Of a stretch of DNA of 64,000 nt, positions 62,801-64,000 are shown one piece after another; the first letter of the stretch is position 1, and each line of letters starts with the position of its first letter. The position numbers and the translations under genes were made by a program. Source of the DNA: Chrysomallon squamiferum. Taxonomy: Eukaryota > Mollusca > Gastropoda > Neomphalida > Peltospiridae. The notes beneath the pieces are model-generated. The model was not told the DNA's origin, did not search any database, and saw only the letters and a list, made by a program, of their open reading frames with translations. Location of the stretch: NCBI GenBank assembly GCA_012295275.1, contig CM022676.1:1-64000 (forward strand), read 5' to 3'.

Positions 62801-64000
62801 ATCTAAGTAAGAAAGTAAGTAAGTTCGTAAATAATGACCTAAGTTACCAAGGAAGCGAATCAGTAAGTAAAAGTAACCTAAGTAAGTAAATAAGTTAACT
62901 AAGTACAAAAAAAACTAATTAAATAAATAAGTAAAAAAGTAAAAAAAAAAATAGTAAGTTAAAATATAAAATAAAAAATTAACAAAAGTAAAAAGTAGGT
63001 AAAAAAAATAAGTAAAAAAAAATAATAAGTAAAAGAATAAGTATAAGTTAGGTAAAAAATAAATTAAGTAAAAGGGAAACAAGTATCTAAGTTAGTAAGA
63101 ATATAAGTTTCAACATTAACAAATATCTAAGTAAGAAATTAAGTAAGTTCGTAAATAATGACCTAAGTTACCAAGGAAGCGAATCAGTAAGTAAATAGTA
63201 ACCTAAGTAAGTGACAATTTAACTAAGTACATTAAAAACTATCTTAGTAAGAAAGAAAGTAGGTAGATAGGTAAATAATGACCTAAGTAAAGAGGGAAAC
63301 AAGTAAGTTAAGTTAGTAAGAATATAAGTTTCAACATTAACAAATATCTAAAGAAAGTAAATTTAGTTAAGTTGACGTAAATAATGACCTAAGTTAAGGA
63401 AGGAATCGAATCAGTAAGTAAATAGTAACCTAAGTAAGTGACAATTTAACTAAGTACATTAAAAAAAACTATCTTAGTAAAGAAAGAAAAAGTAGATAGT
63501 AATAAATAATGACCTAAGTAAAAAAAGGGAAACAAGTATCTAAGTTAGTAAGAATATAATAATATACATTAACAAATATCTAAAAAAATAATAATATAAG
63601 TTTAAAAAAAGTAATTAACAAAGTAATCTAAGTAAGAAATTTAAAGTAAGTTCGTAAATAATGACCTAAGTTACCAAGGAATAAGAAATAAGTAAAAATA
63701 GTAACCTAAAATTTAACTAAGTACATTAAAAACTATCTTAGTAAGAAAGAAAAGGTAGTAGATAAATAATGACCTAAGTAAATAATGACCTAAGTAAAAA
63801 AGTATCTAAACAAGTATCTAAGTAAAATTAAGAAAATAAGTTTCAAGTAAAAATCTAATCTAAGAAAGAAAGTAAATTAAGACCGTACCAAATGACCTAA
63901 GAAGAAGGAAGAAGTAATAAAGTAAGTAAATAGTAAATTTAACTAAAACATTAAAAAATCTTAAGTAAGAAAGTAAGTAAAAAAAACTAAGTAAGTAAAA
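56883..64000 (+). repeat. Satellite B, plus orientation, many corrupted copies
   Basis: The 220-bp dimer of 28556-56650 now reads on the plus strand, with markers gttaccaaggaagcgaatca and aaagagggaaacaagtatct. Good copies are at about 56883-57240, 57650-57950, 58160-58560, 58750-58980, 59280-59520, 62560-62880 and 63070-63340. Between them the sequence decays into A-rich text with long A runs and missing G/C. The array runs off the window end. No coding content. Confidence 0.92.

Noticed and set aside
17880-64000. Telomeric repeat
   Set aside because: The unit is 220 or about 404 bp with taag-type subrepeats, with no TTAGGG-type tandem hexamers.

Overview
The window looks like repeat-dominated nuclear DNA of a multicellular animal. 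Supporting signs are spliceable exons with GT/AG borders, CpG-containing promoter-like sequence, AATAAA signals, a metazoan-type 28S rRNA fragment, abundant dinucleotide microsatellites and long satellite arrays. A marine invertebrate, perhaps a mollusc such as a cephalopod, is my guess from the style of the repeats and the 28S piece; it is not proven. Fewer than about 3 kb of the 64 kb looks like genes or former genes.

Layout. (1) 1-1441: a 17-bp minisatellite and a tandem duplication of about 450 bp. (2) 1442-4057: the only ordinary genic stretch. The minus strand carries a probable first exon of a THAP-type zinc-finger protein. The plus strand carries a two-exon model for a small secreted acidic peptide. 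A short CpG/NRF1-like segment lies between them and could serve both. (3) 4058-4262: a pure GA microsatellite. (4) about 4335-14245: 10 kb of a diverged 40-bp minisatellite, with locally homogenised blocks. (5) 14466-15265: a degraded rDNA insert on the minus strand, made of two non-adjacent 28S pieces followed by GC-rich ITS2-like sequence. (6) about 15270-17679: an endogenous parvovirus-like element. It has a 5'-truncated superfamily 3 helicase gene on the plus strand and an unrecognised gene on the minus strand. The two converge on facing poly(A) signals, as in ambisense densovirus-like genomes. Both genes contain a frame break, and the minus-strand gene runs into an assembly gap.

(7) 17880-28546: satellite A, a higher-order repeat of about 404 bp built from four monomers of about 100 bp. 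(8) about 28556-56650: satellite B, a 220-bp dimer (116+104 bp) related to A but in the opposite orientation. (9) 56883-64000: satellite B again, in the orientation of A. Three gaps of exactly 200 N interrupt the window. The contig ending at 56682 carries what I recognise as Oxford Nanopore adapter sequence. Many satellite stretches show homopolymer inflation and loss of G/C, which looks more like poor long-read consensus than biology. Array lengths and orientations should therefore be treated with caution.

The genes do not form a pathway. The most biologically interesting parts are the rDNA/parvovirus-like composite at 14.5-17.7 kb, the divergent gene pair at 1.8-3.3 kb, and the related A/B satellite families.
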